Shown: positions 47,419 through 56,296 of the stretch, one piece after another
Layout: each line of letters opens with the position of its first letter
How positions within the stretch are numbered: the stretch's first letter is position 1
Assembly: GCA_900318115.1 (NCBI GenBank)
Contig: ONJJ01000001.1
Coordinates: 1 to 64,000 of the forward strand
Source: an uncultured Prevotellaceae bacterium
GTDB taxonomy: Bacteria > Bacteroidota > Bacteroidia > Bacteroidales > Bacteroidaceae
Length of the DNA: 64,000 nt
Direction of reading: 5' to 3'
Translations under genes and position numbers: made by a program
The notes under the pieces: model-generated
What the model was told of the DNA's origin: nothing
Seen by the model: the letters and a program-made list of their open reading frames with translations, nothing else
The model's database searches: none

Positions 47419-47649
47419 ATGGCAAAAATGAAAGGCGCTATAGAAATCAACACCGAACGCTGCAAGGGTTGCAGCCTCTGTGTCGTCGCCTGTCCCATGA
47501 ACATCATTGCCCTGGCAGACAAGATGGTCAACCGCCGTGGCTATCGCTACGTTCAGCAGACAAACCAGGATGCCTGCACCGGATGCACATCCTGCGCCAT
47601 CGTCTGTCCCGACGGATGCATCACTGTCTATCGCAAGAAAGTAGAATGA
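47419..47649 (+). CDS. korD: 2x[4Fe-4S] ferredoxin subunit of 2-oxoacid oxidoreductase
   Basis: 76 aa. Two cluster motifs CKGCSLCVVACPMNI and CTGCTSCAIVCPDGC. Delta subunit that carries electrons away from the oxidoreductase. The stop overlaps the start of the alpha subunit (ATGA). Confidence 0.93.
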   Translation: MAKMKGAIEINTERCKGCSLCVVACPMNIIALADKMVNRRGYRYVQQTNQDACTGCTSCAIVCPDGCITVYRKKVE

Positions 47650-48761
47650 ACATTACCACTATGGCAGAACAAGAAATACTTTTGATGAAGGGCAACGAAG
47701 CCATCGCACATGCAGCCATCCGCTGCGGATGCGACGGTTACTTCGGTTACCCCATCACCCCACAGAGCGAAGTCCTCGAGACTCTTTCTGTGGAAAAGCC
47801 CTGGGAGACCACTGGAATGGTCGTACTCCAGGCAGAGAGCGAAGTCGCCAGCATCAACATGCTCTATGGCGGCGGAGGCTCGGGAAAGCGTGTCATGACC
47901 TCCAGTTCCAGCCCCGGCGTGGCCCTCATGCAAGAAGGACTCGCCTACATGGCTGGCGCAGAAATTCCTGGACTCATCGTCAACGTGCAGCGCGGCGGCC
48001 CGGGACTGGGTACCATTCAGCCCTCACAGGGCGACTACTTTCAGGCCACACGTGGCGGAGGCAATGGTGACTACTACCTTATCGTGCTTGCTCCCTCCAG
48101 CGTGCAGGAGATGGCAGACTTCGTGGACCTCAGCTTTGAGCTCGCCTTCAAGTACCGCATTCCCGTCATGATGCTCTCCGACGGCGTCATCGGACAAGTC
48201 ATGGAGAAAGTCGTGCTGCCTCCCTTCAAGCCTCGTCGCACCGAGGAGGAAATCATGCAGCAATGCCCCTGGGCAAGCACGGGTCGCCGGGGAGGACGTC
48301 CCATCAACGTCATCACCTCCCTCGAGCTCCAACCCGAAGCGATGGAGAAGCACAACCTGCATCTGCAGGCCAAGTACGCCGAAATCCGCAAGAACGAAGT
48401 GCGCTATGAGGAAACCCTCATCGACGATGCCGACTACCTCATCGTGGCCTTCGGTTCTGCTGCACGCATAGCTCAGAAAGCCATTGACGACCTCAGGGCA
48501 CAGGGCATCCGCGTAGGACTCCTGCGACCCATTACCCTCTGGCCCTTCCCCTACGACCGCATCCGCGAGCTCTCCACACGCATGAAAGGCATCCTCACCT
48601 TCGAGATCAATGCCGGACAGATGGTGGAAGATGTCCGCCTGGCCGTCGAGGGACGCACCCCCGTATGCCACTACGGCAAGATGGGCGGCATCGTGCCCAC
48701 TCCCGATGAAGTTTGCCAAGAACTCATTAGTAATTTTGTCCACCCACTTAACATCAAATGA
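47646..48761 (+). CDS. korA: 2-oxoacid:ferredoxin oxidoreductase, alpha subunit
   Basis: 371 aa from the ATG that overlaps the ferredoxin stop; a second ATG at 47661 (MAEQEILLMKGNEA) is equally plausible. GNEAIAHAAIRCGCDGYFGYPITPQSEVLE is the ThDP-pyrimidine-domain start typical of KorA/VorB, and LLRPITLWPFPYDRIREL marks the C-terminal domain. Oxidatively decarboxylates a 2-oxoacid (2-oxoglutarate or branched-chain) to acyl-CoA with reduced ferredoxin. The exact substrate is not decided by sequence here. Confidence 0.92.
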   Translation: MNITTMAEQEILLMKGNEAIAHAAIRCGCDGYFGYPITPQSEVLETLSVEKPWETTGMVVLQAESEVASINMLYGGGGSGKRVMTSSSSPGVALMQEGLAYMAGAEIPGLIVNVQRGGPGLGTIQPSQGDYFQATRGGGNGDYYLIVLAPSSVQEMADFVDLSFELAFKYRIPVMMLSDGVIGQVMEKVVLPPFKPRRTEEEIMQQCPWASTGRRGGRPINVITSLELQPEAMEKHNLHLQAKYAEIRKNEVRYEETLIDDADYLIVAFGSAARIAQKAIDDLRAQGIRVGLLRPITLWPFPYDRIRELSTRMKGILTFEINAGQMVEDVRLAVEGRTPVCHYGKMGGIVPTPDEVCQELISNFVHPLNIK

Positions 48762-48931
48762 AAAACAGAGAAGAAGTTCGCAATATCCTGAACACCCTGT
48801 TCATGCTGCTTGCACTCATTGGCGTCGTGCTCTACTTTGCCATGCCCCACAACCACATCGTCGGCATCTCCGTCGTTGGCGTGGGAATGGTGCTGAAGAT
48901 TGCTGAGTTCTTCATCCGTTTCATGTTCTGA
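48758..48931 (+). CDS. 57-aa membrane microprotein inside the kor operon
   Basis: ATG overlaps the korA stop (ATGA). Polar start MKNREEVRNILNT, first membrane span FMLLALIGVVLYFAM, short loop PHNHIVG, second span ISVVGVGMVLKIAEFFIRFMF. Coding is supported by tight overlap with korA, a short gap before korB and codon use like its neighbours. Too short for usual gene callers. A membrane anchor for the otherwise soluble oxidoreductase is an attractive but untested idea. Confidence 0.8.
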   Translation: MKNREEVRNILNTLFMLLALIGVVLYFAMPHNHIVGISVVGVGMVLKIAEFFIRFMF

Positions 48932-48942
48932 TTTTGATAGAT

Positions 48943-49698
48943 ATGGAAAATATTATAGCTCCAGAGAATCTGGTCTACAAGAAACCTACACTCCTCAACG
49001 ACACCGACATGCACTACTGCCCCGGTTGCAGCCACGGTGTGGTGCATAAGCTCATCGCTGAAGTCATTGAGGAAATGGGCGTTGAGGAGAAAGCGGTTGG
49101 CGTATCACCCGTCGGCTGTGCTGTCTTCGCCTACAAGTACATCGATATCGACTGGCAGGAAGCTGCCCACGGAAGGGCACCTGCCATTGCCACAGCCATC
49201 AAGCGCCTCTGGCCAGACCGCCTCGTATTCACCTATCAGGGCGACGGCGACCTCGCCTGTATCGGTACGGCAGAAACCATCCACGCCCTCAACCGCGGAG
49301 AGAACATCGCCATCATCTTCATCAACAATGCCATTTACGGCATGACGGGCGGACAGATGGCTCCGACCACACTCATGGGCATGAAGACTGCCACCTGCCC
49401 CTACGGTCGTCAGGCCGACCTCCACGGATATCCCCTGAAGATTACTGAGATTGCTGCCACTCTCGAAGGCACCTGCTTCGTCTCGCGCCAGAGTGTTCAT
49501 TCCGTAGCTGCCATCCGCAAGGCCAAACGGGCAATCCGTCAAGCGTTTGAGAATTCCATCAACCGCCGGGGAAGCTCGCTCGTCGAAATCGTGAGCACCT
49601 GTTCCTCAGGATGGAAGAAGACGCCCATAGAGGCCAACAAGTGGATGGAAGAACACATGTTCGAATACTACCATCTCGGAGACCTGAAATCTATTTAA
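48943..49698 (+). CDS. korB: 2-oxoacid:ferredoxin oxidoreductase, beta subunit
   Basis: 251 aa from the ATG giving MENIIAPENLVYKK. Cys-containing YCPGCSHGVVHKLIAE near the start, ThDP/Mg motif YQGDGDLACIGTAETIHALNRGENIAIIFINNAIYGMTGGQ (about 95-135). Works with KorA as the catalytic core. Confidence 0.95.
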   Translation: MENIIAPENLVYKKPTLLNDTDMHYCPGCSHGVVHKLIAEVIEEMGVEEKAVGVSPVGCAVFAYKYIDIDWQEAAHGRAPAIATAIKRLWPDRLVFTYQGDGDLACIGTAETIHALNRGENIAIIFINNAIYGMTGGQMAPTTLMGMKTATCPYGRQADLHGYPLKITEIAATLEGTCFVSRQSVHSVAAIRKAKRAIRQAFENSINRRGSSLVEIVSTCSSGWKKTPIEANKWMEEHMFEYYHLGDLKSI

Positions 49699-49775
49699 GG
49701 ATTTAAAGATGGGACATTAAGGAATAGCCTCGACTCATCATTAAATCCAAAATCACGAAATCAGATAATATCGTT

Positions 49776-50315
49776 ATGACCCAAGAAATCATCATAGCCG
49801 GATTCGGCGGACAAGGAGTTCTCTCGATGGGCAAGATTCTGGCCTACAGCGCACTCATGGAGGGGAAAGAAGTATCCTGGATGCCCGCCTACGGACCGGA
49901 GCAGCGTGGCGGAACCGCCAACGTTACCGTCATCGTCAGCGACCAGCGCATCAGCTCGCCCATCGTCAGCACCTTCGACACCGCCATCATCCTCAACCAA
50001 CCATCACTCGAGAAGTTTGAGTCCAAGGTGAAACCTGGCGGTACACTCATCTACGACGGCTACGGAATCAGCATCCCCCCCCAGCGCAAGGACATCAAGA
50101 TCTACGAAATCAATGCGATGGACGCAGCTGCTGAGATGGGCAACCCCAAGGGATTCAACATGATCGTCCTCGGTTCGCTGCTCGGCCTGCATCCTATCGT
50201 GAAGATTGAGAATGTGCTGAAAGCCCTGCGCAAGACCCTGCCCGAGCGCCACCACGACCTCATCCCCGCCAACGAGGAAGCCCTGCGCCGCGGCATGCAG
50301 CTTATCGCCAAATAA
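49776..50315 (+). CDS. korC: 2-oxoacid:ferredoxin oxidoreductase, gamma subunit
   Basis: 179 aa. IIAGFGGQGVLSMGKILAYSALMEGKEVSWMPAYGPEQRGG is the conserved start of the gamma domain. Completes the delta-alpha-beta-gamma set. Codons for ISIPPQ contain a run of eight C (50075-50082). Confidence 0.95.
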   Translation: MTQEIIIAGFGGQGVLSMGKILAYSALMEGKEVSWMPAYGPEQRGGTANVTVIVSDQRISSPIVSTFDTAIILNQPSLEKFESKVKPGGTLIYDGYGISIPPQRKDIKIYEINAMDAAAEMGNPKGFNMIVLGSLLGLHPIVKIENVLKALRKTLPERHHDLIPANEEALRRGMQLIAK

Positions 50316-50354
50316 GCTATCGTCGTCTTCGCACAAATCATTTGCCGAACTACT

Positions 50355-52598
50355 ATGCGCCGACTTTCGACCATACTATTTCTACTTGCCCTGTGCCTGC
50401 AACTTCCCTTGCGGGCACAAGACATTCTCGGCAATATGGGCAGCGGAATGGGAGGCTTCGGAGGCGAATCAGAGGGATTCGGCATGGGCTCCGGGCAGCA
50501 GCGTAGCACCTGGGGACGAGACACTTCCAAGGTAGAAAAGTGGGTGCCTACGGAGTTCCACCAATGGCGCATCGACGAACGACTGGGAACGGTTATCCCA
50601 GAGGAATACAACGATACACTGCCACACCTCTTCCAGAACTTCGACGCCACCGAAGGGCTTCGCGGAGAATATAGTATCCTGGGCAACCTCGGTTCGCCCC
50701 GTCTGGCACTGAACTTCCTCGACCGCCCAATCATTGATGCCTTCATGTTCATCCAGCCTTTCGACTATTGGCACACAGAACCCGGCAACCTGCTCTTCAC
50801 CAACACCAAGTCGCCACTGACCAACCTGCAATACCACACCTGTGGCACCCGCGAGAACGGCCAGGACCGCTTCCGCGCTTATTTTGCGACGAACATCAAC
50901 AAGCTGGCGGCTCTTGGTTTCAAGATCGATTACCTCTATGGTCGCGGCTACTACCTCAATCAGCAGAACTCACAATTCGGCGGCACCGTCTTCGGCTACT
51001 ATCGCGGCGAGCACTACGATATGCACGCCGTAGGTTCCTGGGAGAACCTGAAGATGAGCGAGAACGGAGGCATAGAAAGCGACGAGTATATCACCAATCC
51101 CCAAAGCTTCCCGCAGCGCTATGGAAGCCGGGATATTCCGACCGTGCTATCAGGAGTCTTCAACCGCAACGACCATCACACCTATTACCTCACACAACGC
51201 TACAGCCTCGGCATCTATCATGACCTCGAGGTGCCAGACAGCCTCAAACCTGTGATGCCATCCGACAACGACCTCCTCCTGCGCGTCAAGTCCGACAGCC
51301 TGCGCGATGTCATCAAGGCAGACACCCTTCGCCTCTCCCTCACGCTCGACTCCCTGCGCAACCAATGGCAGAACGAACAGGTCACGCCCCAGGAGTTCAT
51401 CCCCGTGTCCAGCTTCATCCACACCCTGCACGTCAAACGTCTGCTACACAAGAACACAGCGCAGGCCAATGCCATACCAGGCACCTACTTCTCCCACGAC
51501 CCATACTACCGTTCCTCCTACTCCGACTTCAAGGACGAGACCAAGGCACTGAGCGTGAAGAATACCCTCGGAGTGCAGCTCCGCGAGGGCTTCAATAAGT
51601 GGGCCAAGGCGGGCATAACCCTCTTTGCATCCCACGAATACAAGCACTTCAACCTCCCGTCGGCGGCCACGACAGATACGCTTGACGTCTTCGATCGCTA
51701 CAACGAGAACGACCTCACCGTCGGCGGCGAAATTTCAAAGACCGAGGGACACACCTTGCACTATCGCGCGGGAGCTGAGTTCTGGCTCGCAGGAGATCAA
51801 GTCGGAGACTTGGACATTCACGGCAACGCCGACCTCAACTTCCGACTGGGCAAGGATACAGTCCGTCTGGAAGCCAACGCCTTCTTTAAGAACGTCTCGC
51901 CAGATTTCTACTTCTCGCATTTCCACAGCCAAGGTCACTTCTGGGACAACGACTTGAGCAAGGAAACACGCACCCGCATCGAAGGCCAACTGACCATCGA
52001 CCGCACCCGCACCAGTCTGCGCTTCGGAATGGAGAACATCTCGAACTACACCCATTTTGCCACTCTGCTCACTCCCAACTACGCCGCGGACGGCACCACC
52101 GTCACCTCCTATGGTCATGACGTCTGCGTCCGCCAGCAAAGTGGAAGCATACAGGTCCTGAGTGCTACCTTGAGTCAGGAACTGAAACTCGGCATCTTCC
52201 ATTGGGACAATAAAGTCACCTGGCAGACCTCATCTAACCAGGATGTCCTGCCCTTGCCGACCATCAGCCTCTACACCAACCCCTACATCGTCTTCCACGT
52301 AGCCAAAGTGCTGCGCGTGGAATTGGGAGCCGACATGCGTTACTTCACCAAGTACTACGCCCCCGACTACGCCCCCTTCATCCAGCAGTTCGCCATTCAG
52401 GACGCCTCTCAACCACGTGTTAAGATTGGTCATTACCCAATCCTCAATGGCTACGCAAACTTCGCCATCAAGCGTGTGCGCGGCTACATCAACGTCACCC
52501 ACTTCAACCAAGGCACAGGCAATTACTTCTGGGCTCCTCGCTATCCCGTTGACCCTCTCAGCATCCACTTCGGAATCTCCTGGAACTTCTATAACTAA
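50355..52598 (+). CDS. Putative outer membrane porin
   Basis: 747 aa, signal peptide (MRRLSTILFLLALCLQLPLRAQ), then a Gly/Met/Ser-rich spacer (GNMGSGMGGFGGESEGFGMG). The body matches the Bacteroidetes putative porin family: EFHQWRIDERLGTVIPEEYNDTLPHLFQN and PIIDAFMFIQPFDYWHTEPGNLLFTNTKSPLTNLQY near the N-terminus, many alternating amphipathic strands, and a C-terminal aromatic strand (LSIHFGISWNFYN). 39 bases after korC; may be partly cotranscribed. Ends at a hairpin terminator. Confidence 0.88.
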   Translation: MRRLSTILFLLALCLQLPLRAQDILGNMGSGMGGFGGESEGFGMGSGQQRSTWGRDTSKVEKWVPTEFHQWRIDERLGTVIPEEYNDTLPHLFQNFDATEGLRGEYSILGNLGSPRLALNFLDRPIIDAFMFIQPFDYWHTEPGNLLFTNTKSPLTNLQYHTCGTRENGQDRFRAYFATNINKLAALGFKIDYLYGRGYYLNQQNSQFGGTVFGYYRGEHYDMHAVGSWENLKMSENGGIESDEYITNPQSFPQRYGSRDIPTVLSGVFNRNDHHTYYLTQRYSLGIYHDLEVPDSLKPVMPSDNDLLLRVKSDSLRDVIKADTLRLSLTLDSLRNQWQNEQVTPQEFIPVSSFIHTLHVKRLLHKNTAQANAIPGTYFSHDPYYRSSYSDFKDETKALSVKNTLGVQLREGFNKWAKAGITLFASHEYKHFNLPSAATTDTLDVFDRYNENDLTVGGEISKTEGHTLHYRAGAEFWLAGDQVGDLDIHGNADLNFRLGKDTVRLEANAFFKNVSPDFYFSHFHSQGHFWDNDLSKETRTRIEGQLTIDRTRTSLRFGMENISNYTHFATLLTPNYAADGTTVTSYGHDVCVRQQSGSIQVLSATLSQELKLGIFHWDNKVTWQTSSNQDVLPLPTISLYTNPYIVFHVAKVLRVELGADMRYFTKYYAPDYAPFIQQFAIQDASQPRVKIGHYPILNGYANFAIKRVRGYINVTHFNQGTGNYFWAPRYPVDPLSIHFGISWNFYN

Positions 52599-52602
52599 AA
52601 AA

Positions 52603-52629
52603 GGAGCACTACTAGAAGTGCTCCATTTT
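52603..52629 (+). terminator. Terminator of the porin gene
   Basis: 8-bp stem GGAGCACT / AGTGCTCC (52603-52610 with 52617-52624), loop ACTAGA, A-run before and ATTTT after. Confidence 0.8.
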
Positions 52630-52686
52630 ACCAGCGGTGGTACTCTCCTATACCACCGCTGGTACTTTTTTGTACCACCGCTGGTA
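52629..52686. repeat. Three copies of TACCACCGCTGGTA, one inverted
   Basis: TACCAGCGGTGGTA (52629-52642) is inverted as TACCACCGCTGGTA at 52651-52664 (8-base loop, followed by a T-rich stretch) and repeated at 52673-52686. A second terminator-like hairpin at the same junction. Confidence 0.85.
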
Positions 52687-52708
52687 CTCCTACTTATGCC
52701 CGCATGCT

Positions 52709-52818
52709 TTCCTTACACGTCCTGACGTGTTTCTTTACACGTCCTGACGTGTTTCCTTACATGTCCTGAAGAGTTTCCTTACACGTCCTGATGTGTTTCC
52801 TTACATGTCCTGATGAGT
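52709..52818. repeat. Five exact 22-bp tandem units at a convergent junction
   Basis: Units start at 52709, 52731, 52753, 52775 and 52797 and each is TTYYTTACAYGTCCTGAN followed by a GTGT/GAGT end. Units 1 and 2 contain the perfect palindrome ACACGTC-CT-GACGTGT. The array stops one base before the oxidoreductase stop codon. No spacers. Confidence 0.9.
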
Positions 52819-52819
52819 T

Positions 52820-53809
52820 CTACAACTTCCCCAGAATCTTATCCATCACCCAGTTGACAGATGTGGCAGAGACGCAGTCCATCTGGCAGATGCGCTGCCC
52901 TTGCAGATGCTCGACGACTTCTTGAATCAGGGGCAGCTGAACGTGCGGTGGATTTGCGATGTGCAGTTCCTCTCTCCCACTCTCGGTAATGAGCTCTATG
53001 GGATCGTAGGTGAAGACCGAGAAGCTGACCTGGCCTTGATTGCCGATGATCTGGATGCGGTCGGTCTTCGCAGATTCGTGCGCACAGAAGCACCAGGTCC
53101 CGCTGCCAGGCAGGCCATCGGGGAATTGGAAGGATGCGCTGACGGTGTCCTCTGTCTCGTAGAGACCTGCACGATTGCTGCAGTAGCCGTTAGCTCTCAG
53201 GATGGGTCCAAAGAGTTGCTGCAAAAGGTCCAACTGATGGGGAGCCAGGTCGTAGAAATATCCTCCTCCTGCGATATCCCTCTGCACACGCCAGGGCAGC
53301 TGAGTCCGGTTGTAGTCGAGGTCGCGAGGAGGGACGGCAAAACGAATCTGAACGCCCACAACCTTGCCAATCTGTCCTTCCTCCACGATCTGCTTCACTC
53401 GCTGGAAATAAGGAAGATAACGCCGATAGTACGCCACGAAACAGGGCACGCCCGTCTCTTTGGACACACGGCTGACACGCAGACACTCTTCATAGGTGGC
53501 AGCCAGAGGCTTCTCCACGTACACGGGTTTACCGGACTTCATGGCCATGATGGCATACGTGGCGTGGGACGAAGGCGGCGTGGCGATGTAAACGGCATTC
53601 ACCTCCGAGTCGTCCAGCAGCGCCTGAGCGTCCGTGTACCAGCGGGCTATGCCGTGGCGGTTGGCATAGCTCTTGGCACGTTCGGCATTGCGCCCCATGA
53701 CGGCAACAACAGAGGAGCCCGGCACTAAACTAAATGCCGGGCCACTCTTTTTCTCGGTGACTTCACCACAACCGATGAAGCCCCATTTTATTTGTTTTAA
53801 TTCTTGCAT
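52820..53809 (-). CDS. Gfo/Idh/MocA-family NAD(P)-dependent oxidoreductase
   Basis: 329 aa from the ATG giving MQELKQIKWGFIGCGEVTEKKSGP. Rossmann loop GFIGCGEVTEKKSG, conserved YIATPPSSHATYAIMAMKSGKPVYVEKPLA with the catalytic EKP, and GGGYFYDLAPHQLDLLQQLFG in the C-terminal domain. Acts on a sugar or polyol derivative; substrate unknown. Last gene of a minus-strand run hypothetical-TPR-oxidoreductase; 42 bases after the TPR gene. Confidence 0.92.
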   Translation of the reverse strand: MQELKQIKWGFIGCGEVTEKKSGPAFSLVPGSSVVAVMGRNAERAKSYANRHGIARWYTDAQALLDDSEVNAVYIATPPSSHATYAIMAMKSGKPVYVEKPLAATYEECLRVSRVSKETGVPCFVAYYRRYLPYFQRVKQIVEEGQIGKVVGVQIRFAVPPRDLDYNRTQLPWRVQRDIAGGGYFYDLAPHQLDLLQQLFGPILRANGYCSNRAGLYETEDTVSASFQFPDGLPGSGTWCFCAHESAKTDRIQIIGNQGQVSFSVFTYDPIELITESGREELHIANPPHVQLPLIQEVVEHLQGQRICQMDCVSATSVNWVMDKILGKL

Positions 53810-53851
53810 AGGAAGGTGCTTTATCATAGACGGCAAAGCCGTCAGGCACAC

Positions 53852-55252
53852 TTACTTCTTAGCACCTTGCTTCCAGAAGTCTTCCTCAGCCTTGATCTCA
53901 GCCTGCTGACGATCATACTCTGCCTTCTGGCGAGCGTATTCTGCGTTGTGGGCTTCCACGGTCTGGATGCTCTGCTTCAGGCGCTGAGCCTGACCTGCGA
54001 GGGTGATGTCTGCAGCAGCAGCCTTGTCGCAGTAGGCCTTAGCCTCAGCATAGTTCTTCTCCTTGGTAGCGATGTTGGCACGCTGCATGAAGCACTTGCC
54101 TTCGAGGTCGGGATTCAACTGCGCAGCCTTGTCGAGGTAAGCATAAGCGCTCTTGGTATCGCCACTCTTGCGCATGGCGGCAGCAACACGCAGGGCAATG
54201 TTGCCCTTCTGGGTGTCGCTCTGACTGAGTTCGATGGCCTTGTTGTAGTAGTCGATAGCCTGGCTGTGGTTGCCGTCCTTGTAATACTTCTGGGCGAGAG
54301 CGATAGCGGACTCGAAGGTGGGCTCAATCTTGAAGGCGTACTCAGCAGCCTTGTAGTAGATGGGGTCGTCGTCGCAGTCGTTGGCAGACATCAGGGTCAG
54401 TGCGCTCTTCAGATAAGCGAGGTTGTCCTTGTTGGCTTCGATTTTGGGAGTGAAGATGGCGATAATCTGCTCGCGGTCGGCAGCCTTTGACTGGGCGAAA
54501 AGGCCTTCGATGTTGTTCAGGGGCTGGTCGTACTCTGCCACGATCTTCTCTGCCTTGGCGGGATCTGTCTCCTCCTTGGCCAGCTGCAGCATCTTCTCGC
54601 AGAGTTCCTTGCTGTCGAGGTAGTCCTGCAGGAACTGCTCGCGGAAACCGTTGTTGTCTGCCTGATACTTGGCCAGACTGATGCGGAAGAAGACGTCGAG
54701 CATGTAGCCCTTGATTTCACGTCCGCCCTGCTCTTCCAGCAGTTTGTTGGCAGCAGCAAACATCTCGTAAGCCTTGTCGTGGGTGTACTCTCCGGGGATG
54801 GAGGACGGACCATAGACGGCATAGAAGTATGCCTTCGGATAGGCGACATCGCCCTGAGTGGCCTTCAGGCGTTCGCTCTTGGCGAAAGAGTTGAGGCCGC
54901 TGAGGTTCTTCATGCGGAGGTCCTGCAGGGCCAGAAGTTCTTCGAAGTAAGCCTTCTTCTTGGCTGCATCAGTCTCTTTCTGTATGAGCATTTGCAGCAT
55001 GTAGGCACCATCTGTGTAAATGCGGAGGTTTGCGAATGGAGCTTTCTCCATGATGGGCTTCCAGGTCTCGTAAGCTTCCTCGAAGTTGTTGCTCTTGATA
55101 GCGATATTGAACATACTCAGGTTCTGACGGGCATGCAGGCTGTCCTCACCGTGACCGATACGGTCTTCCCATTCGGTTCCTTCGTACTGAGCCATTGCAG
55201 GGAGGCTGATGGCAGCCATTCCCAAGGCGATGAAAATGTTCTTCAGTTTCAT
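53852..55252 (-). CDS. Exported tetratricopeptide-repeat protein
   Basis: 466 aa, signal peptide (MKLKNIFIALGMAAISLPAMAQ). Helical repeats throughout, best seen at ALAQKYYKDGNHSQAIDYYNKAIELSQSDTQKGNIALRVAAAMRKSGDTKSAYAYLDKAAQLNPDLEGK (about 315-380). C-terminus is a Tyr/Gln/Lys-rich coiled stretch (YARQKAEYDRQQAEIKAEEDFWKQ). Resembles the protein at 19865 in plan but not closely in sequence. Role in the envelope unknown. Confidence 0.85.
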   Translation of the reverse strand: MKLKNIFIALGMAAISLPAMAQYEGTEWEDRIGHGEDSLHARQNLSMFNIAIKSNNFEEAYETWKPIMEKAPFANLRIYTDGAYMLQMLIQKETDAAKKKAYFEELLALQDLRMKNLSGLNSFAKSERLKATQGDVAYPKAYFYAVYGPSSIPGEYTHDKAYEMFAAANKLLEEQGGREIKGYMLDVFFRISLAKYQADNNGFREQFLQDYLDSKELCEKMLQLAKEETDPAKAEKIVAEYDQPLNNIEGLFAQSKAADREQIIAIFTPKIEANKDNLAYLKSALTLMSANDCDDDPIYYKAAEYAFKIEPTFESAIALAQKYYKDGNHSQAIDYYNKAIELSQSDTQKGNIALRVAAAMRKSGDTKSAYAYLDKAAQLNPDLEGKCFMQRANIATKEKNYAEAKAYCDKAAAADITLAGQAQRLKQSIQTVEAHNAEYARQKAEYDRQQAEIKAEEDFWKQGAKK

Positions 55253-55323
55253 TGTTCTATTCCTTTTTTTAAAATGTAAATACTCTTTCTTGAGGGTCTC
55301 TCCTTTCGAATATCTCTTTTGGC

Positions 55324-55944
55324 TTAGACGGCTACTTCGGCGTACGGTTTAAAACCGAGGTAGGTGAATTGGTAATTCTTTCCCTTAGCCGAGGGGAACT
55401 GGCTGCGGGGATCGATGTCCGAGCGGGTGCGCAGATGGTCGATGACGCGATTGTAGCAATCCATGCCGCTGAAGGCCTTCACACGAGCCACGAAAGTCGT
55501 GTCCACGTAATCGAACTTACCCGTGTCTAAGTTGCGAACCACACGTTTGAAATTCACCGTGGCCTCGTACCAGCCAGGCAGTTCGTCGTTCAGTCTCAGC
55601 AAGGCCTGCTCTTTCGGACGAAGGAAGCGCGGCTTCTCTATCACTTCGCCGCTCTGCAATTCCATGCCTTCCAACTCCTCACCGGCTTTGGCTTCTTGCA
55701 TATTCTTGCCATTGGCCTTGAACTCTTCCAGACTCTCGGCCATGGTCTTGATCACAATAAAGTATATACGCGCCCGTACCTTATATCGTTTAGGATAAGG
55801 CATCGGGCCTTCTACGTACTGACGAAAATCCTCTTCGAACTGAGGTGTCATATTGAAACCTTGGATTCCAGCAATAAATCCCAAGGCTTCCTCAACACTT
55901 CTCACGACTACTTCGTCGTCAAAATATCGAATGTATAAATTCAT
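55324..55944 (-). CDS. Conserved hypothetical protein
   Basis: 206 aa, soluble, no signal peptide. Begins MNLYIRYFDDEVVVRSVEEALGFIAG; contains PYPKRYKVRARIYFIVIKTMAESLEEF (about 55-80), a Glu-rich middle and a basic end with KGKNYQFTYLGFKPY. I do not recognise a domain. It leads the operon with the TPR and oxidoreductase genes (71-base and 42-base gaps). Confidence 0.8.
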   Translation of the reverse strand: MNLYIRYFDDEVVVRSVEEALGFIAGIQGFNMTPQFEEDFRQYVEGPMPYPKRYKVRARIYFIVIKTMAESLEEFKANGKNMQEAKAGEELEGMELQSGEVIEKPRFLRPKEQALLRLNDELPGWYEATVNFKRVVRNLDTGKFDYVDTTFVARVKAFSGMDCYNRVIDHLRTRSDIDPRSQFPSAKGKNYQFTYLGFKPYAEVAV

Positions 55945-55975
55945 TCCTTATATGATTATTTATTGAAAACGGGTG

Positions 55976-55983
55976 CAAAGATA
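55976..55983 (-). promoter_or_regulatory. -7 element for the hypothetical-TPR-oxidoreductase operon
   Basis: Minus-strand TATCTTTG, 31 bases before the first ATG; no TTTG at the expected spacing. Confidence 0.55.
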
Positions 55984-56104
55984 CGGTTTTTCTATCAAAC
56001 TTTATTCTTTTTGCCTTTTTTAAGTGTCTTTTCGAGTCAAAAAACACACTTTTTATCCATTCAGGAGAAAAAATTCAGCATTTCGTAAAATTATCTTAGA
56101 ATTA

Positions 56105-56136
56105 TTTGCAGATTTGAAAGAAACCATTTACCTTTG
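56105..56136 (+). promoter_or_regulatory. Promoter of the trp operon
   Basis: TTTG (56105-56108), 20-base spacer, TACCTTTG (56129-56136); both boxes perfect. Leader RNA of about 240 bases before trpB. Confidence 0.88.
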
Positions 56137-56161
56137 CCCCCGAAATCAAAACACAACAACA

Positions 56162-56218
56162 ATGAACGTACAAATAAACTATTGGTGGTGGCGTCGCTCA
56201 AGATTCAAAAAATCGTGA
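56162..56218 (+). CDS. trpL: trp operon leader peptide with three consecutive Trp codons
   Basis: 18 aa: MNVQINYWWWRRSRFKKS. Three adjacent TGG codons in such a short ORF, 25 bases after the predicted transcription start and 35 bases before a strong terminator hairpin, are the hallmark of ribosome-mediated attenuation. GGC-GT-CGCTC in the Trp/Arg codons can pair with GAG-T-CG...GCC just after the stop codon, a plausible pause hairpin; I did not find a convincing antiterminator pairing by eye. Confidence 0.92.
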   Translation: MNVQINYWWWRRSRFKKS

Positions 56219-56253
56219 GTCGAGTTGCCGTATATCCTTAGTTCAACCGAGAT

Positions 56254-56296
56254 AGAGGCCTGTCGAGAACACTCACGACAGGCCTCTTTTCTTTTT
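56254..56296 (+). terminator. trp attenuator
   Basis: Perfect 12-bp stem AGAGGCCTGTCG / CGACAGGCCTCT (56254-56265 with 56276-56287), 10-base loop, then TTTCTTTTT. Lies between trpL and trpB, so it controls read-through into the operon. Confidence 0.93.
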
